31,806 nucleotides of DNA from UBA8522 sp049287565 (GCA_049287565.1 JBAQGA010000186.1:1-31806), one strand, 5' to 3'. Numbered from the stretch's first letter, positions 15,665 through 23,799 are shown. Numbers and translations are program-made. Notes: a model not told the origin generated them from the sequence alone.

Positions 15665-18040
15665 ATGAAGACCAAGACTCTCTTGACTCCGAGGCAAGAA
15701 CTAACCCCTGGTTCTATCTATGCTGAAAGATACAAGATCGTCGAAGAGCTGGGCAGAGGGGGGATGGGCATCGTCTATAAGGCCGCCGACAACAAGCTCA
15801 AGCGGACCATCGCCCTCAAATTTCTTCCCTCTGAATGGACCTACGACTTGCAGGCCAAAGAACGGTTTGTCCGAGAGGCCCAGGCCGCGGCCGCCTTGGA
15901 CCACCCTCACATATGCACGGTCCACGAGATCGACGAGGCGGAAGGCAGGATGTTCATTTCCATGGCTTTCGTCGAGGGCGAGAGTTTAAAAACAAAAATC
16001 GAGCGAGGCCCTTTAAAGCTCGGCGAGGTGATGGACATCGGGCTGCAGGTCGCTGAAGGCCTGAAAGAGGCGCACAAAAAGGGAATCGTTCACCGGGACA
16101 TCAAGGCCGCCAATATCATGGTCACGGAAAAAGGCCAGGCGAAGATAATGGATTTCGGTTTGGCCAGGATGAGCGGAAGGGCCCTGCTGACCAAAGAAGG
16201 GACGACGATGGGCACGGTGGCCTATATGTCTCCCGAACAGGCGCGCGGGGAGGACGTCGATCATCGTTCAGATATCTGGTCGCTGGGGGTTGTTCTCTAT
16301 GAGATGCTCAGCGGCCAGTTGCCTTTCAAGGGGGAGCATGATCAAACGATTATCCATGGCATCTTGAAAGAGCAGCCAAGGCCGATAGCGGATTTGCGGC
16401 CGGAGGTTCCAAAGCCCCTGCAGGAACTCGTCGGCAAGGCCCTGGAGAAGAACCGAGACATAAGATACCAATCCATGGATGAGCTGTTCAATGACCTGAG
16501 GTCCCTCACGGAAGGCATCGAGCCCGAGGGCATCAGGATACGGCGCCGGAGGGCGAAACTGCTGAAGTGGAGGAGGACGGCCGTCTATGCGGGCCTGGCG
16601 GGGATGATTATCCTCCTGGCCGCAATTGCACTCAAACTTTTTACGGGACACGCCAAGACCGTAGACGCCATCGCCGTCCTGCCCATCGAAAACCTCACGG
16701 GGGACCGCGAGCAGGAATATTTCGTCGACGGGATCACCGACGATTTGATCGGGCAGCTGTCCAAGATTGACGCGTTACGGGTGATCTCCCGGACCTCGGT
16801 GATGAAATACAAAAGCCAGAATACGCCCGTGCCCGAGATCGCCCGCGAGCTCAAGGTGAGGGTCATCGTCGAGGGAGCGCTGCATTATGTCGGCGACAAC
16901 GTGCGCATCCGCTTGGCCTTGATCGACACTCTCCCCGAAGAACACAACCTTTGGACGGAGACCTACGACCGGGCCATGACGGATGTGCTTATCATGTACG
17001 GCGAGATGGCCCAAGACATCGCCGGCAAGATCCGGGTCAGGCTGGCCCCGAAAGAAGAGGAGCGATTGGCAAGCGCCCGGCGGGTCAATCCCGAGGCCTA
17101 CCAGGCCTATCTCAAGGGCATATTTCACTGGTACAGGCTGACGCGGCTGGACCTCGAGAACGCGGAATACTACTTTAACTTGGCCAAAGAGAAAGACCCC
17201 GAATACGCCCGGGCCTATGCGGGAATCGCCGAGGTCTGGATCGGACGCCTGCAACAGGGATTATCTCCGGCTGTCGAGGCCGTACCGAAGGCGAAGGCGG
17301 CCGCCGCTAAAGCCCTGGAGTTGGATAACACACTCGCCGAGGTCCACTATGTCCTGGCCCTCTTAAAAATGAATATAGACTGGGACTGGCAGGGCGGGGA
17401 GGCGGATTTCCGGCGGGCCATCGAGCTCAATCCCAACTTCCCGGATCCTCGAGCTTATTATTCGCATTTGCTCAACATTCTGAAACGCCCGGAGGAAGCG
17501 GCCGTGCAGATCAATCGGGCGCTGGAGCTGGATCCGCTGAACGGCTTGTTCCAGGCGATGTATGCCATGGACCTGATGTACGCCCGCCGGTATGACGAGG
17601 CGACCGCCTTCCTCCACAAAACGCTCGAAACTTCGCCCCACGACCTCGTGGCGCTGTCGACTCTCAGGTCCGCCTACCACATGAAACGGATGTATCCGGA
17701 AGCGCTGGAAATCTGGAAAAGGTCCTACGCCGAGAGGAATGACCGCGAAGCCGAGGATGCCCTGGCGCAGGGCTTTAAGGAGGGCGGCTATCAGGGCGCA
17801 CTCCAGCGCGTCGCCGAGATGCTAATCGCGCGTTCACGGACGACTTATGTCACCCCCTGGCAAATTGGGACCTTGTATACTCGCGCGGGCAAGAACAAAG
17901 AGGCTCTCGACTATCTGGAGAAAGCCTACCAAGCCCATGACCCCAATTCGATATATCTCGGTGTGGATCCGATATTTGATAGTCTGAGGAACGAGCCGCG
18001 ATACCAGGATCTTCTGCGGCGGATAAAGCTGCCCCATTAA
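15665..18040 (+). CDS. receptor-like Ser/Thr kinase (TolB-like, TPR), lacking the zinc ribbon
   Basis: 791 residues, starting 3 bases after the preceding kinase stop, so the two are almost certainly one transcript. The N-terminus is MKTKTLLTPRQELTPGS, which corresponds to the linker that follows the zinc ribbon in the paralogues. This copy therefore lost, or never had, the four-cysteine ribbon. The kinase domain (about 23-285) is complete: GRGGMGIVYK, K52, HRD 143-145, DFG 163-165. Then follow a membrane segment (about 303-326), a TolB-like region (DAIAVLPIENLTGD, EYFVDGI, VISRTSVMKYK) and TPRs. It is closely similar to the gene upstream along its whole length, which indicates tandem duplication. 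No clear Shine-Dalgarno is visible, as expected for a coupled gene. Confidence 0.93.
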   Translation: MKTKTLLTPRQELTPGSIYAERYKIVEELGRGGMGIVYKAADNKLKRTIALKFLPSEWTYDLQAKERFVREAQAAAALDHPHICTVHEIDEAEGRMFISMAFVEGESLKTKIERGPLKLGEVMDIGLQVAEGLKEAHKKGIVHRDIKAANIMVTEKGQAKIMDFGLARMSGRALLTKEGTTMGTVAYMSPEQARGEDVDHRSDIWSLGVVLYEMLSGQLPFKGEHDQTIIHGILKEQPRPIADLRPEVPKPLQELVGKALEKNRDIRYQSMDELFNDLRSLTEGIEPEGIRIRRRRAKLLKWRRTAVYAGLAGMIILLAAIALKLFTGHAKTVDAIAVLPIENLTGDREQEYFVDGITDDLIGQLSKIDALRVISRTSVMKYKSQNTPVPEIARELKVRVIVEGALHYVGDNVRIRLALIDTLPEEHNLWTETYDRAMTDVLIMYGEMAQDIAGKIRVRLAPKEEERLASARRVNPEAYQAYLKGIFHWYRLTRLDLENAEYYFNLAKEKDPEYARAYAGIAEVWIGRLQQGLSPAVEAVPKAKAAAAKALELDNTLAEVHYVLALLKMNIDWDWQGGEADFRRAIELNPNFPDPRAYYSHLLNILKRPEEAAVQINRALELDPLNGLFQAMYAMDLMYARRYDEATAFLHKTLETSPHDLVALSTLRSAYHMKRMYPEALEIWKRSYAERNDREAEDALAQGFKEGGYQGALQRVAEMLIARSRTTYVTPWQIGTLYTRAGKNKEALDYLEKAYQAHDPNSIYLGVDPIFDSLRNEPRYQDLLRRIKLPH

Positions 18041-18180
18041 TGCTGTCCCCTCCTCGAGTGTATCCATAGACATCGATGATCCTCTGCCATTTTTTTCGGG
18101 AATAAAGCGACAGCTTCAAACCGGGTGTCCGCCCGCCAAGCGCCCTTGCCGAGGACTATCAAAGTGGTTTTTCATCAAGG

Positions 18181-18207
18181 TTGACCCGAGGCTCCACGGA
18201 TGATAAG
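18181..18207 (+). promoter_or_regulatory. candidate promoter for the third kinase gene
   Basis: TTGACC (18181-18186) and GATAAG (18202-18207) with a rather short 15-base spacer, 30 bases before the ATG. The rest of the 196-base gap before the gene (18041-18180) shows no gene or clear terminator. Confidence 0.35.
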
Positions 18208-18236
18208 GTTGAGAAATTCGGGACGGAGGATGAATC

Positions 18237-20717
18237 ATGGAATGCCCCAACTGTCACGCTGAGAACAAGGACGACTCGAAGTTCTGTAGCAACTGCGCCG
18301 CTGCGCTGAGCTCGGCTGGCATCGAAGGGGCCTCCATGACGAAGACCTTGGTGACGCCTGCGCCTACAATCTCGAAGGACACCATCATCGCGGAAAAATA
18401 TCGAGTCATCGAGGAACTCGGCCGCGGGGGCATGGGGATCGTCTACAAGGCCGAGGACATCCGGCTCAAGAGGACCGTGGCCCTCAAGTTCTTGCCGCCG
18501 GAGTTGACCCACATTCCCGAGATCAAGGACCGGTTCATGCGGGAGGCCCAGGCCGCTGCGGCCCTAGATCATCCCAACATCTGCACCGTCTATGAATTCG
18601 ACCAGGCCGAGGGGAAAGCGTTCATTTCCATGGCCTACGTTGAAGGCCAGAGCTTAAGGAAAAAGATTGAATCGGGCCCATTCGAACTGGACCAAGCCCT
18701 TAGGATTGCCACTCAAATTGCCGAAGGTTTGCAGATGGCCCATAAGAAAGGAGTCGTCCACCGGGACATCAAGAGCGCCAACATCATGGTTACAGAGGAC
18801 AACCAGGCGAAGATCATGGATTTCGGCTTGGCCAGGAAGACAGGTGGGACTCTGATAACTCAGGAAGGAACTGCGATGGGGACGGTCGCCTACATGTCAC
18901 CTGAACAGGCCCGAGGCGAAGAAGTCGATCATCGTACAGATATCTGGTCATTCGGAGTTGTTCTGTATGAGATGTTTACCGGTCAACTGCCTTTCAAGGG
19001 GGAGCATGACCAAGGTGTTGTCTATTCCATTCTCAATGATAAGCCCAAGCCGATCACTGAGTTGCGTTCGGATATTCCCGTGTCCATTGGTCAAGTCGTT
19101 GACAAGGCCCTGGAGAAGAATCCGGATGAGCGGTACCAGCAGATAGACCGACTGCTGGATGACCTGAAATCCATATCGGCAGGCATTGTGCCTGAGGAGA
19201 TAAAAGCCAGGCTCAGGAAAGAAAAGCTTCGCAAAAGGAAAAGGGCCATCCTTTATGCAGGCGCAGTAGGATTGGTGATTGTTATAGCTGTGCTGGCTCT
19301 GACTCCTTTCACTGGCCGTGCAGAAGCGATCGATTCCATTGCGGTCCTCCCGCTCGAGAACCTCACAGGCGATACAGAGAAGGAGTTCTTTGTAGATGTT
19401 GCGACCGAGGAATTGATCGGTAAGTTGGGCCAGATAAGCGGGCTTCGGCGGGTTATTTCCCGAACGACAGTCATGAATTACAAAGAAACAGATAAAACCC
19501 TGTCAGAGATCGCACGGGAGTTGAATGTGGATGCTGTCGTAGAAGGATCAGTGCAGCAAGCAGGCGACAGAGTCCGTATTCAAGTGCGGTTGATAGATGC
19601 CCTTCCTGAGGAGCAGAATCTGTGGGGGCAGACATATGAAAGGGCCATGTCTGACGTTCTGGTGATGTACGGCGATATGGCACGCGCCATTGCCGATAAA
19701 GCCCAAATCAATCTAACAGCTGATGAATTGACGCGGCTGACCAGAGCCCGCCAGGTCAATCCCGAAGCATACGAAGCTCTCCTCATGGGCATGCAGAAGG
19801 CGAGCCCACTCACGCCACAGGCTTTCGACATTGCGCTCGAATACTACGAGCTTGCGCTGAAGAAAGACCCGAATTACGCCGCCGCCCATTTGGCTGTGGC
19901 CACTACCTGGCTGTTTCGCAACCAGTTGGGGTACACGGCGCCGCGTGAGGCGGGTCCGAAGGCAAAGGCGGCCGTTCTGAAGGCCTTGGAGTTGGATAGC
20001 ACACTCGCGGACGCGCACAGGATGTTGGCTTGTGTTAACTTCCTTTATGAATGGGACTGGGATGGCGCCGAAGCAGAGTGGAAAAGGGCCATCGAGCTCA
20101 ATCCCAACCTTGGGGACTCAGTTTACTCGCATTTCCTGTGGGTCATGAAACGCCCGGAGGAAGCGATGGCGCAGATGGATCGAGCCCTGCAATTAGACCC
20201 GCTCAACGAGGTGGTCCAGGTCCATCATGCATTTCTATTGGAGTCGGCAGGCCGGGATGATGAGGCCCTCGCACAGTGGCGCAAGCTGCTCAGAACATCT
20301 CCACAGCATCCGATGGCGCACTGGGATTTCTCAGTAATATACTTGCGTAAGGCCATGTATGAAGAGTCTCTGGCAGAAATGAAGGCGCACTACTCCTGCC
20401 TCGGGGACCGTGAGGTCGAAGAGGCCCTGACGCAGGGGTATGCGCAATCGGGCTATCGGGGTGCCATGAGGCGCGCGGCGGATCTACTGGCAGCGCGCGC
20501 TCGCAAGACCTATGTGCTCTCTTTTGACGTTGCGGCGCTGTATACGATAGCTGGAGAAAATGCCCAAGCCCTCGACTGGCTTGAAAATAGTTTGGAGGAG
20601 CGCAGTCCGCACATGCCCTATGTCGATGCATACATGGAGCTCGCGTCCTTGCGCTCCGATCCTCGCTTCCAGGACCTGCTGCGGAAGATGAACCTCCGAG
20701 TGGATGAGAAGGAATAA
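18237..20717 (+). CDS. receptor-like Ser/Thr kinase with zinc ribbon, TolB-like domain and TPRs
   Basis: 826 residues. ATG 18237 follows GGAGGA (18225-18230) by 6 bases. The zinc ribbon MECPNCHAENKDDSKFCSNC is nearly identical to that of the fusion kinase at 416. The kinase domain (about 55-315) is complete (GRGGMGIVYK, K84, HRDIKSANIM, DFGLARK, SPEQ). A membrane helix lies at about 340-360. Next comes a TolB-like region (DSIAVLPLENLTGD, EFFVDVATEELIGKL, VISRTTVMNYK). The TPR region (about 495-820) includes NPEAYEALLMGMQKAS, ALKKDPNYAAAHLAV and AIELNPNLGD. From about 19750 to the end the DNA is almost identical to the broken paralogue at 25315-26283, while the kinase half is clearly more diverged. 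The gene has its own candidate promoter and ends just before the first tRNA fragment. Confidence 0.93.
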   Translation: MECPNCHAENKDDSKFCSNCAAALSSAGIEGASMTKTLVTPAPTISKDTIIAEKYRVIEELGRGGMGIVYKAEDIRLKRTVALKFLPPELTHIPEIKDRFMREAQAAAALDHPNICTVYEFDQAEGKAFISMAYVEGQSLRKKIESGPFELDQALRIATQIAEGLQMAHKKGVVHRDIKSANIMVTEDNQAKIMDFGLARKTGGTLITQEGTAMGTVAYMSPEQARGEEVDHRTDIWSFGVVLYEMFTGQLPFKGEHDQGVVYSILNDKPKPITELRSDIPVSIGQVVDKALEKNPDERYQQIDRLLDDLKSISAGIVPEEIKARLRKEKLRKRKRAILYAGAVGLVIVIAVLALTPFTGRAEAIDSIAVLPLENLTGDTEKEFFVDVATEELIGKLGQISGLRRVISRTTVMNYKETDKTLSEIARELNVDAVVEGSVQQAGDRVRIQVRLIDALPEEQNLWGQTYERAMSDVLVMYGDMARAIADKAQINLTADELTRLTRARQVNPEAYEALLMGMQKASPLTPQAFDIALEYYELALKKDPNYAAAHLAVATTWLFRNQLGYTAPREAGPKAKAAVLKALELDSTLADAHRMLACVNFLYEWDWDGAEAEWKRAIELNPNLGDSVYSHFLWVMKRPEEAMAQMDRALQLDPLNEVVQVHHAFLLESAGRDDEALAQWRKLLRTSPQHPMAHWDFSVIYLRKAMYEESLAEMKAHYSCLGDREVEEALTQGYAQSGYRGAMRRAADLLAARARKTYVLSFDVAALYTIAGENAQALDWLENSLEERSPHMPYVDAYMELASLRSDPRFQDLLRKMNLRVDEKE

Positions 20718-20743
20718 CAGCACGAGTAAAGATTCATATGGAG

Positions 20744-20789
20744 GGATTGGTAGCGGGGGCAGGATTTGAACCAGCGACCTCCGGATTAT
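20744..20789 (-). repeat. tRNA-Met-like 3' half, left direct repeat of the AbiE cassette
   Basis: Read on the minus strand, this 46-bp segment contains part of an anticodon loop, the 3' anticodon strand, a 5-base variable loop, the T arm (GCTGG-TTCAAAT-CCTGC, one mismatch), the 3' acceptor strand CCCCGCT, discriminator A and an encoded CCA. No 5' half is present. It matches 22215-22260 at 44 of 46 positions in the same direction. It resembles a duplicated attachment-site core rather than a working tRNA gene. Confidence 0.8.
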
Positions 20790-20823
20790 CAATCTTTTTG
20801 TATGTATCTATTTCTAATATGGC

Positions 20824-20851
20824 TTGACATTCATACTTAATAATTTAAACT
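20824..20851 (+). promoter_or_regulatory. promoter of the abiEi-abiEii operon
   Basis: A perfect TTGACA at 20824-20829 with TAAACT at 20846-20851 (16-base spacer), in AT-rich DNA just upstream of an inverted repeat and of the ATG at 20889. Confidence 0.5.
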
Positions 20852-20854
20852 AAA

Positions 20855-20874
20855 GGTACCCAGAATTGGGCACC
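20855..20874 (+). promoter_or_regulatory. inverted repeat, candidate AbiEi operator
   Basis: GGTACCCA and TGGGCACC (8-base arms, one mismatch, 4-base spacer) lie directly after the -10 element and 14 bases before the start codon. Characterised AbiEi antitoxins bind inverted repeats in their own promoter to repress the operon, so this is the natural operator candidate here. Confidence 0.5.
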
Positions 20875-20888
20875 TTGGGTTCATAAAT

Positions 20889-21458
20889 ATGGAAAAAGAT
20901 TATATCTCAACGTTGCTTCGTTCAAATAACACAGTCTTTACGTTCAAAGAGCTTTCTTTAATCTGGAACGAAACAGACGTCACGCTTATAAAAAAGCGCG
21001 TATATCGCTATACAAAAATGGGCAAACTCTACACGATCCGAAAAGGTATCTATGCCAAGGACAAAAATTATGACAAGCTGGAACTGGCAAATAAAATATT
21101 CACTCCAGCCTATATCAGCCTGGAAACCGTTTTGTCCAGAGAAGGAATCGTTTTCCAGCAGTATGACCAAATCTTCATTGTCAGTTACTTGAGCCGCGAG
21201 ATTTCCTGTGATGGTCAAACCTATGTTTTTCGCCGGATGAAAGACGTTATTCTGACTAACTCGTTCAATATAGAGAAAAAAGGCAACTATTACATAGCAT
21301 CCAAGGAAAGAGCTTTCCTGGATACGATCTATTTGAACAAAAAATATCATTTTGACAATTTGTCATCCTTAGACTGGGATGTGTGTTTTGAAATACTTTC
21401 AATCTATGACAATAAGGCAATGGCAAAAAGATTGAATTCTTATCATAAACTGGCCTAA
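20889..21458 (+). CDS. abiEi: AbiEi-type antitoxin / transcriptional regulator
   Basis: 189 residues. The N-terminal 60 residues look like a winged helix (FTFKELSLIW...IKKRVYRYTKMGKLYTIRKGIYA). The stretch 'GIYAKDKNYDKLELANKIFTPAYISLETVLSREGI' is typical of AbiEi-like antitoxins of type IV systems. It is followed by a short C-terminal domain with the conserved ASKERAFLDTIYL-type segment. It should neutralise the downstream nucleotidyltransferase toxin and repress its own promoter. The DNA is visibly more AT-rich than all genes around the accessory pocket, with AAA/ATA-rich codon use, a sign of foreign origin. The toxin gene starts 1 base after its stop. Confidence 0.85.
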   Translation: MEKDYISTLLRSNNTVFTFKELSLIWNETDVTLIKKRVYRYTKMGKLYTIRKGIYAKDKNYDKLELANKIFTPAYISLETVLSREGIVFQQYDQIFIVSYLSREISCDGQTYVFRRMKDVILTNSFNIEKKGNYYIASKERAFLDTIYLNKKYHFDNLSSLDWDVCFEILSIYDNKAMAKRLNSYHKLA

Positions 21459-21459
21459 C

Positions 21460-22152
21460 ATGCTTGACCGAAATGTTCATAAAACAATCCTCCTTCAGAT
21501 ATTGAAAGATATCTATACCGATACTTCACTCGGTCCTATTCTGGGCTTCAAAGGTGGAACAGCCGCGATTTTTTTTTACAATATAGGCCGCTTTTCTGTC
21601 GATCTTGATTTTGATCTATTAAAGAGTGACAAAGATATCTTTGTTTTCGAGAAAATCGAAACAATACTCCAAGACTATGGAACCATAAAGGAAAAGTACA
21701 GAAAAAAGAACACTCTGCTATTCGTCATTTCCTACGACGAAAAGTCCCAAAATATCAAAGTGGAGATTAACCTAAGAGTTTTCGGCTCCCGCTACGAACT
21801 TAAGAATTATCTTGGAATCTCCATGCTGATAATGACCAAAGGAGACATGTTTGCTCACAAGCTTGTGGCTGTTTTGGAAAGAAAAAAAACAGCCAATCGA
21901 GATGTTTACGACATCTGGCACTTCTTGAAAAACCGGTGGCCGATCAATAAGGAAATCGTTGAGAAACGGACGGAGATGAATTTTAAAGACTATCTGAATA
22001 AATGCATTGAATTCATTGATTCCCTTAGAGACCGCAACATCCTTTCTGGTATGGGGGAGCTTTTGGATGAAAGACAGAAAGTTTGGGCTAAATCCAACCT
22101 TAGGAAAGATACCGTTTTCCTGCTAAAGGTCCGACTTGAACAGGAGAAATAG
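21460..22152 (+). CDS. abiEii: AbiEii/AbiGii-type nucleotidyltransferase toxin
   Basis: 230 residues. The nucleotidyltransferase signature is present: GFKGGTAAIFF (29-39) followed by RFSVDLDFD (44-52). The DxD carboxylates (D48, D50) expected for metal binding are kept. Further on are the family features 'KGDMFAHKLVAVLERKKTANRDVYDIWHFL'. AbiEii proteins are GTP- or nucleotide-dependent toxins that arrest growth, originally described as phage abortive infection modules. The gene is complete with no visible lesion and is coupled to abiEi. It is as AT-rich as its partner. Confidence 0.87.
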   Translation: MLDRNVHKTILLQILKDIYTDTSLGPILGFKGGTAAIFFYNIGRFSVDLDFDLLKSDKDIFVFEKIETILQDYGTIKEKYRKKNTLLFVISYDEKSQNIKVEINLRVFGSRYELKNYLGISMLIMTKGDMFAHKLVAVLERKKTANRDVYDIWHFLKNRWPINKEIVEKRTEMNFKDYLNKCIEFIDSLRDRNILSGMGELLDERQKVWAKSNLRKDTVFLLKVRLEQEK

Positions 22153-22214
22153 CCTCTCCTCCACATCAAACAGAATATTTTCAGCAAACTAACACGGATG
22201 TAAAATGGATGAAT

Positions 22215-22265
22215 GGATTGGTAGCGGGGGCTGGATTTGAACCAGCGACCTCCGGGTTATGAGTT
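22215..22265 (-). repeat. tRNA-Met-like 3' half, right direct repeat of the AbiE cassette
   Basis: On the minus strand it reads anticodon loop CTCATAA (CAU anticodon), CCCGG, AGGTC, T arm GCTGG-TTCAAAT-CCAGC (perfect), CCCCGCT, A, CCA. Homology to a tRNA stops exactly at the 5' side of the anticodon loop: the preceding bases cannot form the 5' anticodon strand. It is not a functional gene. It is 44/46 identical to 20744-20789. The IS4-family element is inserted at its anticodon-loop end. Confidence 0.83.
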
Positions 22266-22268
22266 TCC
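22259..22268. repeat. target-site duplication, left copy
   Basis: ATGAGTTTCC immediately left of the IS. The identical 10 bases occur at 23731-23740. The repeat overlaps the last bases of the tRNA fragment. Confidence 0.85.
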
Positions 22269-22389
22269 CAGGACTTCCCCCAATAATTAAGCCGGAATCG
22301 GTCTAAGTTGTTGTATTCCTTGGAAATAGTCTGGACACGTATCTGGAAATGAAAATTGGGGGTACTTTTCGGGTTTTCTGAAATAAAAT

Positions 22390-22449
22390 GGGGTCTCCAG
22401 ATGCCCAGCCAGAAGGCTGGCATACGGTTACGACACCAGAGGAGACCCC
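22390..22449 (+). promoter_or_regulatory. leader stem-loop sequestering the transposase ribosome-binding site
   Basis: GGGGTCTCC (22390-22398) pairs perfectly with GGAGACCCC (22441-22449), which contains the Shine-Dalgarno GGAG lying 7 bases before the ATG at 22452. Inside the loop, CCAGCC (22405-22410) and GGCTGG (22415-22420) form a second hairpin. A transcript entering from outside the IS would fold this structure and hide the ribosome-binding site. Confidence 0.6.
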
Positions 22450-22451
22450 GC

Positions 22452-23711
22452 ATGCATTATGCCAAAACGGCCCAAAAATTACGAGAGCAGATCCTCCGAT
22501 TTTCGGGGGAACTTTCAGCCGGCCTTCCGAAACCGGCAAGACGTTTCATCGCCGAGATGGTCTATGGCATCCAGGCCCGTCAGTCCGTGCGCCTGACAGA
22601 GATCGGACGGGCGCTGGAAGAGCGGATTCCTTTAGGCAAGACCCAATACCGGCTGTGTCGTCAACTCCAGCGACAAGGGCTCTGGGAAAGACTAACGACG
22701 ACGCTCTGCCGGATGGCCGCCTCCCGGATCCAAGAACTCACGCTGTTGATCCTGGACCTCTCGGACATCAGCAAGAAGTATGCGAAACGGATGGAGTATC
22801 TGGCGAGAGTGCACGACGGGAGTGAAGACGGGCTGGCCAACGGTTACTGGACACTGCAGGTCATCGGCGCCGAACCGGGAAAGCCCACGGTCCTTCCCCT
22901 CTATAATCGTCTTTACTCCCAGCGGAGTCCGGAGTTTCGGAGCGAGAACCAGGAGATCAAGGAGGCCATCGAGACGATCAGTCAGTGGACCCAGGGACGT
23001 GGCGTCTGGGTGATGGATCGGGGCGGCGACCGGGATAAACTCCTCGGGGACATGATCCATAACAGGCGTCGATTCCTGATCCGCCTGCGAAAAGACCGTC
23101 ATCTCATTTATCAAGGCCGCGCCAGGGCCGTTCTGGAGATCGCCCAGGGCTGTCCGATGCTCTATCTGGAATCGATCATTAAGGAGGAAGGAGACAAGGC
23201 CCGGAGCCTGCGGATCGAGTTCGGCCATCGTCCCGTCGCTCTCCCTGGTTACGAGGATCCTCTGTATCTGGTGGTGGTGCGGGGCTTCGGGGAAGAGCCG
23301 TTGATGCTCCTGACGAACGTCCCTCTGAAGAGAACACGAAAAAGTCTCTGGTGGGCCGTGGAGAGCTACATGACACGATGGACGATCGAGGAGACGATCC
23401 GGTTCATCAAACAATCGTATCAACTGGAAGACATCCGGCTTCTGACCTATATCCGTCTTCAGAACATGATGGCGCTGGTTACGGCGGCGGCGTACTTCAC
23501 GATGGCCTATCTCAGCTTGAGGACAAAGCTGCGCGTCCTCACCGGCCATGTGCTTCAAGCTGCCCGCCAGCTGTTCGGGATCCCCGACTTCCGCTTCTAT
23601 GCCCTGGCCGACGGGATCAAGGCTCATCTTTTCGGCCAAAAGCGGGGCCTTTACGGCTGTTTTTCGACCTGCGATCCCGCAACCGGCCAACGATGGCTCT
23701 TTTCACCCTAA
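22452..23711 (+). CDS. IS4-family DDE transposase
   Basis: 419 residues from ATG 22452, preceded by GAGGAG. An upstream in-frame start at 22356 would put the leader hairpin inside the coding region and is less likely. DDE residues are visible: a first D in LILDLSD, a second in GVWVMDRGGDRDKL, and the C-terminal IS4 signature Y-x2-R-x3-E-x6-K in YMTRWTIEETIRFIKQSY. The frame is uninterrupted and ends 19 bases before the right end of the element. Confidence 0.9.
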   Translation: MHYAKTAQKLREQILRFSGELSAGLPKPARRFIAEMVYGIQARQSVRLTEIGRALEERIPLGKTQYRLCRQLQRQGLWERLTTTLCRMAASRIQELTLLILDLSDISKKYAKRMEYLARVHDGSEDGLANGYWTLQVIGAEPGKPTVLPLYNRLYSQRSPEFRSENQEIKEAIETISQWTQGRGVWVMDRGGDRDKLLGDMIHNRRRFLIRLRKDRHLIYQGRARAVLEIAQGCPMLYLESIIKEEGDKARSLRIEFGHRPVALPGYEDPLYLVVVRGFGEEPLMLLTNVPLKRTRKSLWWAVESYMTRWTIEETIRFIKQSYQLEDIRLLTYIRLQNMMALVTAAAYFTMAYLSLRTKLRVLTGHVLQAARQLFGIPDFRFYALADGIKAHLFGQKRGLYGCFSTCDPATGQRWLFSP

Positions 23712-23730
23712 AATTTTGGGGGAACTCCTC

Positions 23731-23740
23731 ATGAGTTTCC
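23731..23740. repeat. target-site duplication, right copy
   Basis: ATGAGTTTCC directly after the right inverted repeat, identical to 22259-22268. Confidence 0.85.
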
Positions 23741-23743
23741 CAA

Positions 23744-23771
23744 TTGACACTTATATCCGTTCCTTGATAAT
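23744..23771 (+). promoter_or_regulatory. promoter of the broken fourth kinase
   Basis: TTGACA (23744-23749), 16 bases, GATAAT (23766-23771). It lies a few bases right of the IS target duplication and 29 bases before the GTG at 23800, so the IS did not separate this gene from its promoter. Confidence 0.55.
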
Positions 23772-23799
23772 ATTTTGCCGACCAGATAAAGGGGAAGAA

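Larger units (their letters stand above)
22269..23730 (+). mobile_element. IS4-family insertion sequence (1462 bp)
   Basis: The terminal inverted repeats begin CAGGACTTCCCCCAATAATT on the left. On the right, read inward, they are GAGGAGTTCCCCCAAAATTT, with only a few mismatches. A 10-bp direct repeat (ATGAGTTTCC) flanks the element. It holds one transposase gene. Length, duplication size and transposase type fit the IS4 family. Ends and transposase are intact, so it may still be active. Bases 22269-22451 are the leader, with the hairpin described separately. Confidence 0.88.

Noticed and set aside
20744..20800. Complete tRNA gene on the minus strand
   Set aside because: Only the 3' half is present. 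The bases 5' of the anticodon loop cannot form the anticodon stem, D arm or acceptor strand. The same holds for 22215-22265.
22692..23690. 332-codon open frame on the minus strand inside the IS
   Set aside because: It is antisense to the transposase, has no recognisable domain, and is explained by the GC-rich codon pattern of the transposase.
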